From Alphaproteobacteria bacterium (lineage in GTDB: Bacteria; Pseudomonadota; Alphaproteobacteria; Micropepsales; Micropepsaceae): 64,000 nt of DNA. The translations under genes were made by a program, and so were the position numbers. Positions 36,964 through 45,062 of this stretch are shown here, piece after piece; positions within the stretch are counted from its first letter, which is position 1, and the number at the start of each line of letters is the position of its first letter. The notes below the pieces were generated by a model that was given only the letters and a program-made list of their open reading frames with translations, was not told where the DNA came from and searched no databases. The stretch lies in the NCBI GenBank assembly GCA_017307355.1, contig JAFKFG010000029.1, positions 26,031 through 90,030 of the forward strand, written 5' to 3'.

Positions 36964-37698
36964 ATGAAGGTCGCATCTTCGCTGCACGAAAAGATCCGCA
37001 AGGCCATCGAGGACAAGATCCTCACCGGCGTCTGGGCGCCGGGATATCGCATTCCGTTCGAACGGGATCTGATGTCCCAATATGGCTGCGCGCGGATGAC
37101 CGTGAACCGCGCGCTGGCCAGCCTGGTGGATGCGGGCCTGATCGTGAGACGGCGGCGGGTGGGTTCCTTCGTGGCCCAGCCGCATATCCGGTCGGTAATT
37201 CTGGACATCCCGGACATCAAGGCGGACGTGGTTGCCCGGGGTGGCAGTTATAGTCTGCGGCTGCTGTCGCGGAAGGTGCGCAAGGCCACCCGCGCCGACG
37301 AAAAGGCACTGGCGGGCCAGGGCTCGGTGGTGGTGCTGCGTTGCCTGCATCTCGCCAATGGCCGGCCTTTCGCGCTGGAAGACCGCATCATCAACCTGAA
37401 AGCCGTCCCCGCTGCCGCGGAGGCGGATTTTTCCGTGGAGCCGCCCGGCACATGGCTTCTGGGCCATGTGCCATGGACCGAGGCGGAGCATCGCATCACC
37501 GCCGTCAATGCGGATGCCGCGGCCTCCGAGATCCTGGATGTGCCGACGGGAGAGGCCTGCCTGATGCTGGAGCGCCGGACCTGGCGGGGAAAAGCCAATA
37601 TCACAGCCGTCCGTCAGCTGTTCGTGGGCGCCACCTACGACCTGATCGCCCGCTTCTCCTCCAAAAGCATCGCGCCGCAGAAACATTCCTCGGCCTGA
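36964..37698 (+). CDS. hutC: histidine utilization repressor, GntR family
   Basis: A 244-residue repressor with an N-terminal winged helix (LHEKIRKAIEDKILTGVW, GYRIPFERDLMSQYGCARM, TVNRALASLVDAGLIVRRRR). A C-terminal UTRA effector domain follows (VVVLRCLHLANGRPFALEDR, PGTWLLGHVPWTEAEHRITA, MLERRTWRG). In this subfamily urocanate releases the protein from DNA. It follows hutF by 6 bp and is thus probably autoregulated through the operator at 35534. A second copy of the operator lies 68 bp after its stop. Confidence 0.95.
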   Translation: MKVASSLHEKIRKAIEDKILTGVWAPGYRIPFERDLMSQYGCARMTVNRALASLVDAGLIVRRRRVGSFVAQPHIRSVILDIPDIKADVVARGGSYSLRLLSRKVRKATRADEKALAGQGSVVVLRCLHLANGRPFALEDRIINLKAVPAAAEADFSVEPPGTWLLGHVPWTEAEHRITAVNADAAASEILDVPTGEACLMLERRTWRGKANITAVRQLFVGATYDLIARFSSKSIAPQKHSSA

Positions 37699-37765
37699 CG
37701 GCGCATTCCGGCGCGCTTTATTGCGATGCACCCAAGGCGAGCCCGTCTTGGCAATTCCGCGCACA

Positions 37766-37777
37766 ATGTCTAGACAT
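37766..37777. promoter_or_regulatory. second probable HutC operator
   Basis: It is the same perfect palindrome ATGTCTAGACAT with the same flanks (A before, AT after) as the hutI/hutF operator. It precedes a decayed TonB-dependent receptor and the permease gene at 38401, suggesting that histidine/urocanate uptake genes form a third HutC-controlled unit. Confidence 0.7.
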
Positions 37778-38040
37778 ATGTGAGCGCAGGGATCCGGTCC
37801 GAGGGATGGCGGCCAAGCATTTGCATTTCGAGAAGGCATTCCTGCCCCTGGCGCAAAGCCATGCGGGGGAAAATGTCTTTCCGGTGATCCTGCGCGAGGC
37901 GGATGTGAAGCCGGCGGCGCGCGGCGCCCGTCTGCCGAGCGTTCTGCGGCTTTCGCCGCCGCGGCTCAAGACCAAGCGCAGAAGAACGGGACGATAAGAT
38001 CCGGGCGATCCGGCGACATTCTTTGGGACCGGACATAGCA
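37778..38040 (+). other. region between second operator and receptor remnant
   Basis: I see no secure gene. A 63-codon frame (37806-37997) opens MAAKHLHFEKAFLPLAQ and ends in a basic tail. Part of it (about 37850-37885, GCCATGCGGGGGAAAATGTC) looks like a decayed copy of the dispersed two-hairpin repeat, so the frame is probably fortuitous. Confidence 0.4.
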
Positions 38041-38341
38041 AGACGGCACGAACGATTCTGACGGCCGCCTTGTGCGTGATGGCGGCGGGGATGGCATCGG
38101 CACGGACCGCGCCGGCGGTGTGCCCGCCACCCTGGACAATCGGGTCTTCATTCCGGAATGGACCACCATGGATGCGGATGCGCGCTACAACCTGACTTTG
38201 GGCAGCCCCCCGGTTTCGCTGCGCTTCTCCATCCTGAATGTCCAGGGGTCGTGCGCCTGGGACCTCAGCGATGCCGGCGCCTATGATATTCACTGGAACA
38301 GCGGGCGCCGTTTCGCGCTGCGGTTGATTGTCGATCTGTGA
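38041..38341 (+). pseudogene. remnant of a TonB-dependent receptor
   Basis: The 3' part (about 38140-38341) encodes what looks like the last beta strands of an outer-membrane TonB receptor: VFIPEWTTMDADARYNLTLG, PPVSLRFSILNVQG, RRFALRLIVDL. Upstream, in a different frame, lies a signal-peptide-like run (TILTAALCVMAAGMASA). Together they suggest a receptor gene from which almost the whole middle was deleted, leaving both ends out of frame. Position between a hut operator and a permease suggests a former histidine or urocanate receptor (inference). Confidence 0.6.
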
Positions 38342-38400
38342 CGATGCGGTTTTGATGAGCTTGCGGCCGGTTGGGGCCGCGTTGGGCGGGGGATCAAGCG

Positions 38401-39771
38401 GTGGAGATCGAGAAACACAGTATCGGCTTCGTCCCGCTTGCCGAGCGGTACGGCAACGAGCGGCGGCTCTTCACCATCTGGTTCAGCATCAACCTCTCCA
38501 TCGTCTGCCTGACGGTCGGCACGCTGGGGATCCTGGCGGGCCTCGATCTGTCCTGGACCGTACTCGCGCTGGTGATCGGCAATGGCATCGGCACGGTCTT
38601 CATGGCCGCGCATTCCGCACAAGGACCGCATCTGGGCATTCCGCAAATGATCCAGAGCCGGGCGCAGTTCGGGGTTCTGGGCGCCGCCATCCCGCTCTTG
38701 GCGGTGATCGTCACCTATACGCTCTACATGTCGGCGGACGAGGTGGTGGTCAAAGCCACGATTCAGTCTCTCATCCCGGTCAGCGCGAACGCGGCGATGA
38801 TCGGCTTCGGCATCGCGACCTTGATCGTGGCGTTCGTGGGCTATGAATTGATCCACCGCATCGGCGTCTATCTGACGGTGCTGTCCGGGCTGTTGTTTTT
38901 CGCCACGGCCGCTCTTCTGATTTCAGGCGCGGCCCCGCATGCCGATCCGGTCCAGGCCGTGGATCATGGTTTCGTGCTGGCGACCTTCATGGCCACGTTG
39001 ACCCAGGCGACCGCCTGGTCGCTCACCTTCGGTCCCTATGTGGCCGACTATTCGCGCTATCTGCGTCCCGACATCTCCACCGCCAGGACCTTCTGGTACA
39101 CCGCGATGGGCAATTTTCTGGGCGCCACTTTGATCATGTGCCTGGGCGCCTATATGGCGGCCCATTATGCCCGGATCGCGGCGGACCCTGGCGTGGGCAT
39201 TGCGGGCCTGTTCGGACGCGCCAACTTCGTGGTGAAGGCGCTGATCGTGTTCGGTGTCTTCCAGGCCGGGGTGATGAATCTCTACAGCGCCTATATGTCG
39301 GTCAGCACGGTCTTCACCGGATTCCGCAATCGCGGCCATGTCAGCAAGCCGATGAAATTCCTGGTGATGTCGGCGGTGATTTTCTTCGCCACCGCGATTG
39401 CCATTCTCACCCAGCATGATTTTCACCATTATTTCGGCGATATGCTGGACATCATGGTCTATGTGCTGGTGCCGTGGAGCGCGATCAATCTGGCCGATTA
39501 TTATTTCGTCCGGAACGCATCCTACAGCGTCAAGGACATGTTCGATTTGGACGGCCTGTATGGCCGCTTCAACTGGAGCACGATTGCGATCTATTTCCTG
39601 GCCATCGTCATCCAGGCGCCTTTCGCGCGGCTTTCCTTTTATACCGGCGTCATCGCAGAACGGATCGGCGCGGATACCGCCTGGATCCCCGGATTGATCG
39701 TGCCGGCCATTCTCTATTGCATCATCGAGCCCCGGCGGATGGCGCGGGAGCGGGAAGAATCTATCGCTTAA
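38401..39771 (+). CDS. NCS1-type (purine/cytosine permease family) transporter, probable hut uptake
   Basis: A protein of about 456 residues with some 12 hydrophobic helices. Family-like stretches are IEKHSIGFVPLAERYGN at the N terminus, FSINLSIVCLTVGTLGI, GPHLGIPQMIQSRAQFGVLG and SLTFGPYVADYSRYLRPD. NCS1 carriers import nucleobases and related heterocycles with sodium or protons. Next to hut genes, histidine, urocanate or a similar imidazole is the likely cargo (inference). The start is GTG 38401 with GGGCGGGGG upstream. Its stop overlaps the convergent ald stop. Confidence 0.85.
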   Translation: MEIEKHSIGFVPLAERYGNERRLFTIWFSINLSIVCLTVGTLGILAGLDLSWTVLALVIGNGIGTVFMAAHSAQGPHLGIPQMIQSRAQFGVLGAAIPLLAVIVTYTLYMSADEVVVKATIQSLIPVSANAAMIGFGIATLIVAFVGYELIHRIGVYLTVLSGLLFFATAALLISGAAPHADPVQAVDHGFVLATFMATLTQATAWSLTFGPYVADYSRYLRPDISTARTFWYTAMGNFLGATLIMCLGAYMAAHYARIAADPGVGIAGLFGRANFVVKALIVFGVFQAGVMNLYSAYMSVSTVFTGFRNRGHVSKPMKFLVMSAVIFFATAIAILTQHDFHHYFGDMLDIMVYVLVPWSAINLADYYFVRNASYSVKDMFDLDGLYGRFNWSTIAIYFLAIVIQAPFARLSFYTGVIAERIGADTAWIPGLIVPAILYCIIEPRRMAREREESIA

Positions 39772-40853
39772 AGTTTTAACGCGTGGGCGACGGCGGGATG
39801 GGTGATCTTGCCGGCCTTGACGTTGAGACCGAGGGCGAAGCCGGGGTCTGCGGCGAGAGCGGCATCGGCCCCCTTGTTGGCCAGGGCATAGACATAGGGC
39901 GCGGTGGCCGCGTTCAAGGCATAGGTGGAGGTGAGGGGAGCAGCGCCCGGCATATTGGCCACGCAGTAATGGGTGATCCCTTCCACTTCGAAGGTGGGGT
40001 CGGCATGGGTGGTGGGATGGCTGGTCTCAAAACAGCCCCCCTGGTCGATCGCCACATCCACCAAGACCGAACCTTTGCGCATCCGCTTCAAGTCTTCGCG
40101 CTTGACCAGCTTGGGCGCCGCGGCGCCCGGCAACAGCACGCAGCCGATCACCAGGTCTGCATCCGCCACCGCCTCGGCCATCGCATGGGGGGTGGAGAAG
40201 ACGGTCTTGAGCTGCCCGCCGAACTGCACGTCCAGTTCTTCCAGGCGTGATGGCGAGATATCGAACAAGGTGACATCAGCCCGCATGCCCACCGCCATCT
40301 CGGCGGCATGGGTGCCCGAGACCCCGCCGCCCAGGATCACCACCTTGGCCGGCTTCACCCCCGGCACCCCGCCGATCAGCATGCCGCGACCCCCGGCAGG
40401 CTTGAGCAGCAGATTGGCTCCCACCTGGGTGGCCATGCGGCCCGCCACCTGACTCATCGGGGCCAGGAGCGGCAGCCGCCCCTTGGCATCGGTGATGGTC
40501 TCATAGGCGATGCAGGTGGCGCCCGCCTTCATCAGGCCCTTGGTCTGTTCCGGATCAGGTGCCAGGTGCAGATAGGTGAAGAGCACGTGATGCGGCTTCA
40601 GCCGGGCGATCTCCACGGCCTGGGGCTCCTTGACCTTCACGATCATGTCGGCGGCGTCGAACACCGCATCGGCATCGGGCAAAACCTTTGCCCCTGCCTT
40701 CCGGTAATCTTCGTCCGACTGGCCGATCCCCAAACCCGCGCCGCTCTCCACAAACACCTGGTGTCCATAGGCGATCAGCTGGTGCACCACCGGCGGCACC
40801 AACCCAACCCGAAACTCCAATGTCTTGATCTCTTTGGGGACGCCGATCTTCAT
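39768..40853 (-). CDS. ald: alanine dehydrogenase
   Basis: A 361-residue NAD-dependent enzyme interconverting alanine and pyruvate plus ammonia. It has the N-terminal signature MKIGVPKEIKTLEFRVGL, AGLGIGQSDEDYRKAGA, the substrate Lys/His region MIVKVKEPQAVEIARL and FTYLHLAPD, the nucleotide loop VVILGGGVSGTHAAEMAVGM, and DVAIDQGGCFETSHPTTH. The start ATG 40853 gives the family length. It is convergent with the permease; both stop codons share TTAA at 39768-39771. Confidence 0.96.
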   Translation of the reverse strand: MKIGVPKEIKTLEFRVGLVPPVVHQLIAYGHQVFVESGAGLGIGQSDEDYRKAGAKVLPDADAVFDAADMIVKVKEPQAVEIARLKPHHVLFTYLHLAPDPEQTKGLMKAGATCIAYETITDAKGRLPLLAPMSQVAGRMATQVGANLLLKPAGGRGMLIGGVPGVKPAKVVILGGGVSGTHAAEMAVGMRADVTLFDISPSRLEELDVQFGGQLKTVFSTPHAMAEAVADADLVIGCVLLPGAAAPKLVKREDLKRMRKGSVLVDVAIDQGGCFETSHPTTHADPTFEVEGITHYCVANMPGAAPLTSTYALNAATAPYVYALANKGADAALAADPGFALGLNVKAGKITHPAVAHALKL

Positions 40854-41000
40854 AGCCCGCACCTCGCCCTTGGCGGGCACGAGGTAATCCCATTCCCGTT
40901 CCCAAAACCAGGGCCAAGCGACCGGTGTGAGGAGCTATGCAACCAGCGCGGGTCGGAACGCGCATGAGGCTCCGGCGTTTGGGTTGAACAGGAGGTTTCC

Positions 41001-41456
41001 ATGGCCAAAGCGACATTGCGGCAACGCCGCACCGACGGTCGGGTGATGCATGAGTTCAAGCATGGCGAATTGAAAAGCGGGCGGGGCGGCAAAGTGAAAA
41101 ACCGCAAGCAGGCCATCGCCATCGCGCTGAACGAAGCGGGCGCTTCCAAATACAACAGCAAGCGCAAGAACCGCAGCAACCGGGCGAGGACCGAACGCAA
41201 GGAAGCACGCGGGCGCACCGCCCAGCAGGAGCGCGAAGGCAAAGCGCGCATCGGCGCCGCCGGAAAACGGGAAAGCACGCGCGCGGAAGGCGGCAAGAAT
41301 GCCAGGCAGCGCACCGCCGCCGGCAAGCGCGCCGCGGCATCGCGGACGCGCGGCGGCGCGACCAAGGCCCAGCTTTACAAGCGCGCCCGCAAGCAAGGCA
41401 TTCCCAACCGCTCCAAGATGACCAAGACCCAGCTCGAGAACGCGCTGAAACGCTAG
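41001..41456 (+). CDS. DUF6496 basic nucleic-acid-binding-like protein
   Basis: A 151-residue, extremely Lys/Arg-rich protein. The N-terminal half has the DUF6496 pattern (VMHEFKHGELKSGRGGKVKN then RKQAIAIALNEAGASKY). The middle is low-complexity and basic. The last 35 residues (TKAQLYKRARKQGIPNRSKM, TKTQLENALKR) look like a Rho-N/SAP-type helical DNA- or RNA-binding motif. The function is unknown; nucleoid association is plausible from composition. AGGAGGT lies just before the ATG. Confidence 0.82.
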   Translation: MAKATLRQRRTDGRVMHEFKHGELKSGRGGKVKNRKQAIAIALNEAGASKYNSKRKNRSNRARTERKEARGRTAQQEREGKARIGAAGKRESTRAEGGKNARQRTAAGKRAAASRTRGGATKAQLYKRARKQGIPNRSKMTKTQLENALKR

Positions 41457-42229
41457 GCGGGAACCAGCAGCACCCATTTGTGGTCGGGCCGTTCCGACGG
41501 CGTGAAAGTGTGTTGGGTGAAACGCAGCAGTCCGTCGCTGGGATGATGAAAGCTGCGAAGGCCGCCTTCGCGCTCCAGCACGCTCTGCGCGTCCCAGGCC
41601 TGGCGGAAGAACGTGCTTTCGTCCCGCAATCTTTCCACCAGCGCGCGGGCGCGCGGATCGGTGAAGCTGTGGCCATAGTCGCTGCGGAATTCCGCCAACA
41701 GCCGGTTGGCCCGCTCCTTCCAGTTGGGAAGAAGTGCGCGGGCGGCCGGATCCAGAAACACAAAGGCCAGAAGATTGCGCTGGCAGCCTTCGCTCAGCCA
41801 GCCTTGAAACAGGCGCGCCGCGGCATCGTTCCAGCCACAGGCGTTCCACAGCCGGTCGAGGCCATAGGCCGGATGCGCCACCGCCTCCACCGCCGCCCGG
41901 ATCGATGCGGGGGCATCGGCGATTTCGTCCGCCGATGGATTTTCCGGATCGCGGATGCCGGACAGTTCGAACAGATAGGCGCGCTCGGCCCGCGACAGCA
42001 TCAGGGCGCGGGCCAGCCGCGACAAGGCGGGCGCCGATGCCTTCACATCGCGTCCCTGTTCGATCCAGGTGCACCAGGTGGCGCTGATGCCGGCCCGGGC
42101 CGCCAGCTCTTCCCGCCTGAGGCCGGGAGTGCGCCGCCGCCCGGCCGGACCCTCGGGCGGCAAGCGCTCGCGATGAGCCCGGACAAAGGCCCCCAGCAGC
42201 CGTTTCTGATCGTCGCGAGAATGGGACAT
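41453..42229 (-). CDS. XRE-family regulator with MmyB-like ligand domain
   Basis: A 258-residue protein with an N-terminal helix-turn-helix (RTPGLRREELAARAGISATW, CTWIEQGRDVKAS). An MmyB-type domain follows (YGLDRLWNACGWNDAAARLF, LLAFVFLDPAARALLPNWKE, FTQHTFTPSERPDHKWVLL), which in relatives binds a fatty-acid-like ligand. It is divergent from the methyltransferase at 42313 with an 83-bp AT-rich gap containing a perfect palindrome. It probably regulates that gene and itself. Confidence 0.9.
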   Translation of the reverse strand: MSHSRDDQKRLLGAFVRAHRERLPPEGPAGRRRTPGLRREELAARAGISATWCTWIEQGRDVKASAPALSRLARALMLSRAERAYLFELSGIRDPENPSADEIADAPASIRAAVEAVAHPAYGLDRLWNACGWNDAAARLFQGWLSEGCQRNLLAFVFLDPAARALLPNWKERANRLLAEFRSDYGHSFTDPRARALVERLRDESTFFRQAWDAQSVLEREGGLRSFHHPSDGLLRFTQHTFTPSERPDHKWVLLVPA

Positions 42230-42250
42230 GGCAATGTTTATACCAGGATA

Positions 42251-42262
42251 AATATCGATATT
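42251..42262. promoter_or_regulatory. palindrome in the divergent regulator/methyltransferase promoter
   Basis: AATATCGATATT is a perfect 12-bp palindrome in an AT-rich gap of an otherwise GC-rich genome, between the divergent XRE regulator and methyltransferase starts. It is a likely operator or promoter element by position. Confidence 0.45.
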
Positions 42263-42312
42263 GTACTATGTTATTAGCCAGGCACGATCCGGGAAAATTC
42301 GGGAGAACGCCC

Positions 42313-43074
42313 ATGAGTACCCATGACGCGCTGGTCACCGGCCAGTTCGGGCCGCGCGCCAATGCCTATGTCGAAAGCGCCGTGCATGCGCGGGGCGAGG
42401 ATCTCGCCGCGCTGGAGGCGGTGGTGAAAAAAGCAGCCCCCGCCCGGGCGCTGGACATGGGATCGGGCGGCGGCCATGTCGCCTATCTGATGGCGCGTCA
42501 CGCCAAGTCGGTCGCGGCGGTGGACCTGTCGGCCGAGATGCTGGCGGCGGTGGCGGAAACCGCGAAAGCCAAAAAGCTCAACAACATCGAAACCCATCGC
42601 GCGTCTGTGGAACGATTGCCCTTCGCCGATGCCAGTTTCGATCTGGTGGCGAGCCGCTATTCCGCCCATCACTGGCACGATTTCGAAGGCGGGCTTAAGG
42701 AAGCGCGCCGCGTGGCACGGCTGGGCGCGCCGGTGATCCTGATGGACGTCTTCACGCCCGGCGTGGCGTTGCTCGACACCCATCTGCAATCGGTCGAATT
42801 GCTGCGCGACACCTCCCATGTGCGCAATTACACGCTGGCGGAGTGGTCGGAGGCGCTGGCGCGCGCGGGATTGACGTTAAAGAGCGCCCGCACCTGGCGG
42901 CTGCATCTGGAATTTCAAAGCTGGATTGCCCGCATGCGCACGCCGGAGGTTTTCGCGGCGGCGATCCGCGCCCTGCAATCCGGTGCGCCGAAAGAGGTGA
43001 CGGATCACTTCGCCATCAAGGATGACGGCTCCTTCACCATCGACACCATGATGTTGGAAGCGGTGGCTGGATAG
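42313..43074 (+). CDS. class I SAM-dependent methyltransferase
   Basis: A 253-residue UbiE/Methyltransf_11-type enzyme with motif I ALDMGSGGGHVAYLMARH, acidic AVDLSAEMLAAVAE, and SVERLPFADASFDLVASRYS followed by HHWHDFEGGLKEARRV. The start ATG 42313 precedes the conserved QFGPRANAYVESAVH opening. The natural substrate is unknown. It is divergently transcribed from the MmyB-like regulator, which is the usual arrangement of a regulator and its target. Confidence 0.88.
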   Translation: MSTHDALVTGQFGPRANAYVESAVHARGEDLAALEAVVKKAAPARALDMGSGGGHVAYLMARHAKSVAAVDLSAEMLAAVAETAKAKKLNNIETHRASVERLPFADASFDLVASRYSAHHWHDFEGGLKEARRVARLGAPVILMDVFTPGVALLDTHLQSVELLRDTSHVRNYTLAEWSEALARAGLTLKSARTWRLHLEFQSWIARMRTPEVFAAAIRALQSGAPKEVTDHFAIKDDGSFTIDTMMLEAVAG

Positions 43075-43077
43075 GCC

Positions 43078-43371
43078 TTATTCCGCGCCTTCGACGATGC
43101 GGATGTCCCGGTCGGCGCCGTCGCCCAGCGCGTCCAGCGCTTCTTTATAGGCGGGACTGTCATGCGCGGCCTTGGCGGCGGCGACGCTGGCGAATTCGAT
43201 CAGCACGGTGCGTGCCTTGATGCCGGATTCATAGGCATGGGCGGCCTCGCTGCGAGCCAGGAATTTGCCGCCGGCCGCGGTGATGGCGGGGCCTGCCAGC
43301 ACGGCATATTTCGCCAGCTTTGCCGGATCGGAAACGGCGCGATAGGTGGTGATCCAATAGCCTTTGGCCAT
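43078..43371 (-). CDS. DUF1330 family protein
   Basis: A 97-residue ferredoxin-like dimeric alpha/beta protein. The DUF1330 pattern is KGYWITTYRAVSDPAKLAKY, AGGKFLARSEAAHAYESG, RTVLIEFASVAAAKAAHDSP and YKEALDALGDGADRDIRIVE. The function of this family is not established. It converges with the methyltransferase (3 bp between stops). Confidence 0.9.
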   Translation of the reverse strand: MAKGYWITTYRAVSDPAKLAKYAVLAGPAITAAGGKFLARSEAAHAYESGIKARTVLIEFASVAAAKAAHDSPAYKEALDALGDGADRDIRIVEGAE

Positions 43372-43530
43372 TTCCCGGTCCTCATGACATCCGTCGTCAT
43401 TCATACCGGACCGGTGCGGGAAAGCCAGTGCGCCGGCTGCATGACGGCCATTTGCAGGCGTGCCATTTCCCTGTCCGGTCCGGACTCCTATTTCCAACAA
43501 TGATATAACGCCCCGGCCTGGAGCCCGCCG

Positions 43531-44484
43531 ATGGAAGATGTCGTCAGACTGATCGAGCAGTTCGGCCTTCTCGCCGTGTTCTTCACGGTGCTGCTGGACG
43601 AGGGTGGCTTGCCCATTCCGGCCTCTCCCTTGCTGGCGGTGGCGGGCGCATTGACCGCGCGCGGCGAGCTCAATCTCACCGCCTTGATCGCCGCGGCCGT
43701 GGCGGGATCGGTGATCGCCGACAATGGCTGGTATGGGCTGGGGCGCACCCGGGGCCGGCGCGTGGTGGGATTTCTCTGCAAGCTGTCGCTGTCGCCGGAT
43801 TCCTGTGTGCGGGACACCGAGACCTTGTTTGTGCGCGTGGGGCCGTCGGCGCTGCTGTTCGCCAAATTCATTCCCGCCCTGGGCAATGTCACCATCGCGC
43901 TGGCCGGCATCACCCGCGTGCCGTTCGCGATCTTCCTGCCGCTGGAGGTCGCGGGCGCCACCCTCTATCTGGCCACGCCGATCCTGCTGGGACGCATTTT
44001 CCACAATGCGGTGTCCGAATTGCTGAACACGCTGGAGCGGTTGGGCGTGATCGGCGTGGGGCTCCTGGCGGCCGCGCTGCTTCTCTATCTGTTCATCCGC
44101 TGGTGGCAGCGCATGCTGTTCATCCGCCAGCTCCGGATGGACCGGATCACGGTCGAGGAACTGGCGGCGCTGCTGGACAACGAGAGAAAGCCCCTGGTCC
44201 TGGATGTGCGTTCGCGCGCGGCGCGGGCCGAAGGCGTCATTCCCGGCGCCATTCCCGCGCATCCCACGGACATGCATCCGGTCCTGGCGCATCACGACCG
44301 CGATGCCGAGATCGTGGTTTATTGCGCCTGTCCCAATGAAGCGACGGCGGCCGTCGCCGCCAAGCATCTGAAGGCGGCGGGGTTCAAGAGAATCAGGCCG
44401 CTCCTGGGCGGCGTGGAAGCCTGGGCGCTGGCGGGCCATCAGCTTGTGATCGTCGAGGATGGCCAAATCGGCGCGGCGGCCTGA
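43531..44484 (+). CDS. DedA (VTT) membrane protein fused to a rhodanese domain
   Basis: A 317-residue fusion. Residues 1-200 are a DedA/VTT-domain membrane protein (FFTVLLDEGGLPIPASPLL, ADNGWYGLGRTRG, FAKFIPALGNVTIALAGITR), a family linked to membrane lipid flipping. Residues about 208-310 form a cytoplasmic rhodanese domain (RKPLVLDVRSRAARAEGVIP) with the potential active Cys in VVYCACPNEATAAV near 265. The fusion suggests a thiol or persulfide signal tied to the membrane domain (inference). A terminator follows. Confidence 0.88.
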   Translation: MEDVVRLIEQFGLLAVFFTVLLDEGGLPIPASPLLAVAGALTARGELNLTALIAAAVAGSVIADNGWYGLGRTRGRRVVGFLCKLSLSPDSCVRDTETLFVRVGPSALLFAKFIPALGNVTIALAGITRVPFAIFLPLEVAGATLYLATPILLGRIFHNAVSELLNTLERLGVIGVGLLAAALLLYLFIRWWQRMLFIRQLRMDRITVEELAALLDNERKPLVLDVRSRAARAEGVIPGAIPAHPTDMHPVLAHHDRDAEIVVYCACPNEATAAVAAKHLKAAGFKRIRPLLGGVEAWALAGHQLVIVEDGQIGAAA

Positions 44485-44559
44485 ACGCCACAAATGTGCA
44501 ACACGAACGGCCTATAGCGGCGGCGCCGGTCGCTGACCGGCAACATTCCCCCAACTTGG

Positions 44560-44590
44560 CCGCGCGATCTCCCCGGTCGCGCGGTTTTTT
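44560..44590 (+). terminator. rho-independent terminator after the DedA-rhodanese gene
   Basis: An 8-bp stem CCGCGCGA/TCGCGCGG with a 9-nt loop is followed by six T, 75 bp after the stop codon. Confidence 0.9.
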
Positions 44591-44624
44591 CTTGGCAGCG
44601 CCGCGCGTTCGCCCAAGGCGCTTA

Positions 44625-44698
44625 TGCCCAGGGCCCTGACGGGCCTCGTCGAACCTCGCAATTTGTATCGGCAGTGAGAAATGGTCGGAGAGAGGATT
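44625..44698. repeat. partial copy of the tRNA-Pro 3' end and its downstream flank
   Basis: A unit of about 75 bp occurs here and again at 44748-44823, nearly identical (GCCC-A-GGCCCTGACGGGCC ... GGCAGTGAGAAATGGTCGG). The second copy includes the true 3' end of tRNA-Pro, so this copy holds only about the last 17-19 nt of the tRNA plus downstream sequence. It may be a tandem duplication or an old integration scar. Confidence 0.75.
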
Positions 44699-44804
44699 GC
44701 GGCCTGCGGCCGTCCTCGGCTTCGCCTCGGATCAGACGCTGCGCGTCTGCCCAAGGCCCTGACGGGCCTTGTCGAACCTCTAAATTTGTATTGGCAGTGA
44801 GAAA

Positions 44805-44881
44805 TGGTCGGAGAGAGAGGATTCGAACCTCCGGCCCCTACGTCCCGAACGTAGTGCTCTACCAGGCTGAGCTACTCTCCG
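44805..44881 (-). tRNA. tRNA-Pro (anticodon CGG)
   Basis: A 77-nt cloverleaf is seen on the minus strand: acceptor CGGAGAG/CTCTCCG, D-arm AGCTCAGCCTGGTAGAGC, anticodon stem CTACG/CGTAG with loop TTCGGGA (anticodon CGG, codon CCG), T-arm GGAGGTTCGAATCCTC, and an encoded CCA at 44805-44807. Confidence 0.96.
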
Positions 44882-45062
44882 ACATGCCGGACAGGCCCTT
44901 GGGGGCCGGTCTCGCGGGAGCGCCCTTATAGCGATGCCCCCTCGGGGCCGCAACCAAGCAAAAGCAGCGGAATTTCCGGCCATTCCCCCGGCGAATTTGC
45001 CGCTTTTCCCGCGTTGAAAGGCGGGGGGCCCCTCTATATGGTCCCGGCCCTGACCACAGCTT

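Noticed and set aside
35494..37839. A 781-codon minus-strand frame opposite hutF and hutC
   Set aside because: hutF and hutC have complete family motifs; the antisense frame has none.
37850..37885. Sixth copy of the two-hairpin repeat
   Set aside because: CCATGCGGGGGAAAATGTCT resembles hairpin 2 but the opposite arm and hairpin 1 are too diverged to call; kept only as a possible decayed copy.
44661..44698. Second tRNA-Pro gene
   Set aside because: Only the last ~19 nt of the tRNA are present; there are no D or anticodon arms, so it is a duplicated end and not a gene.
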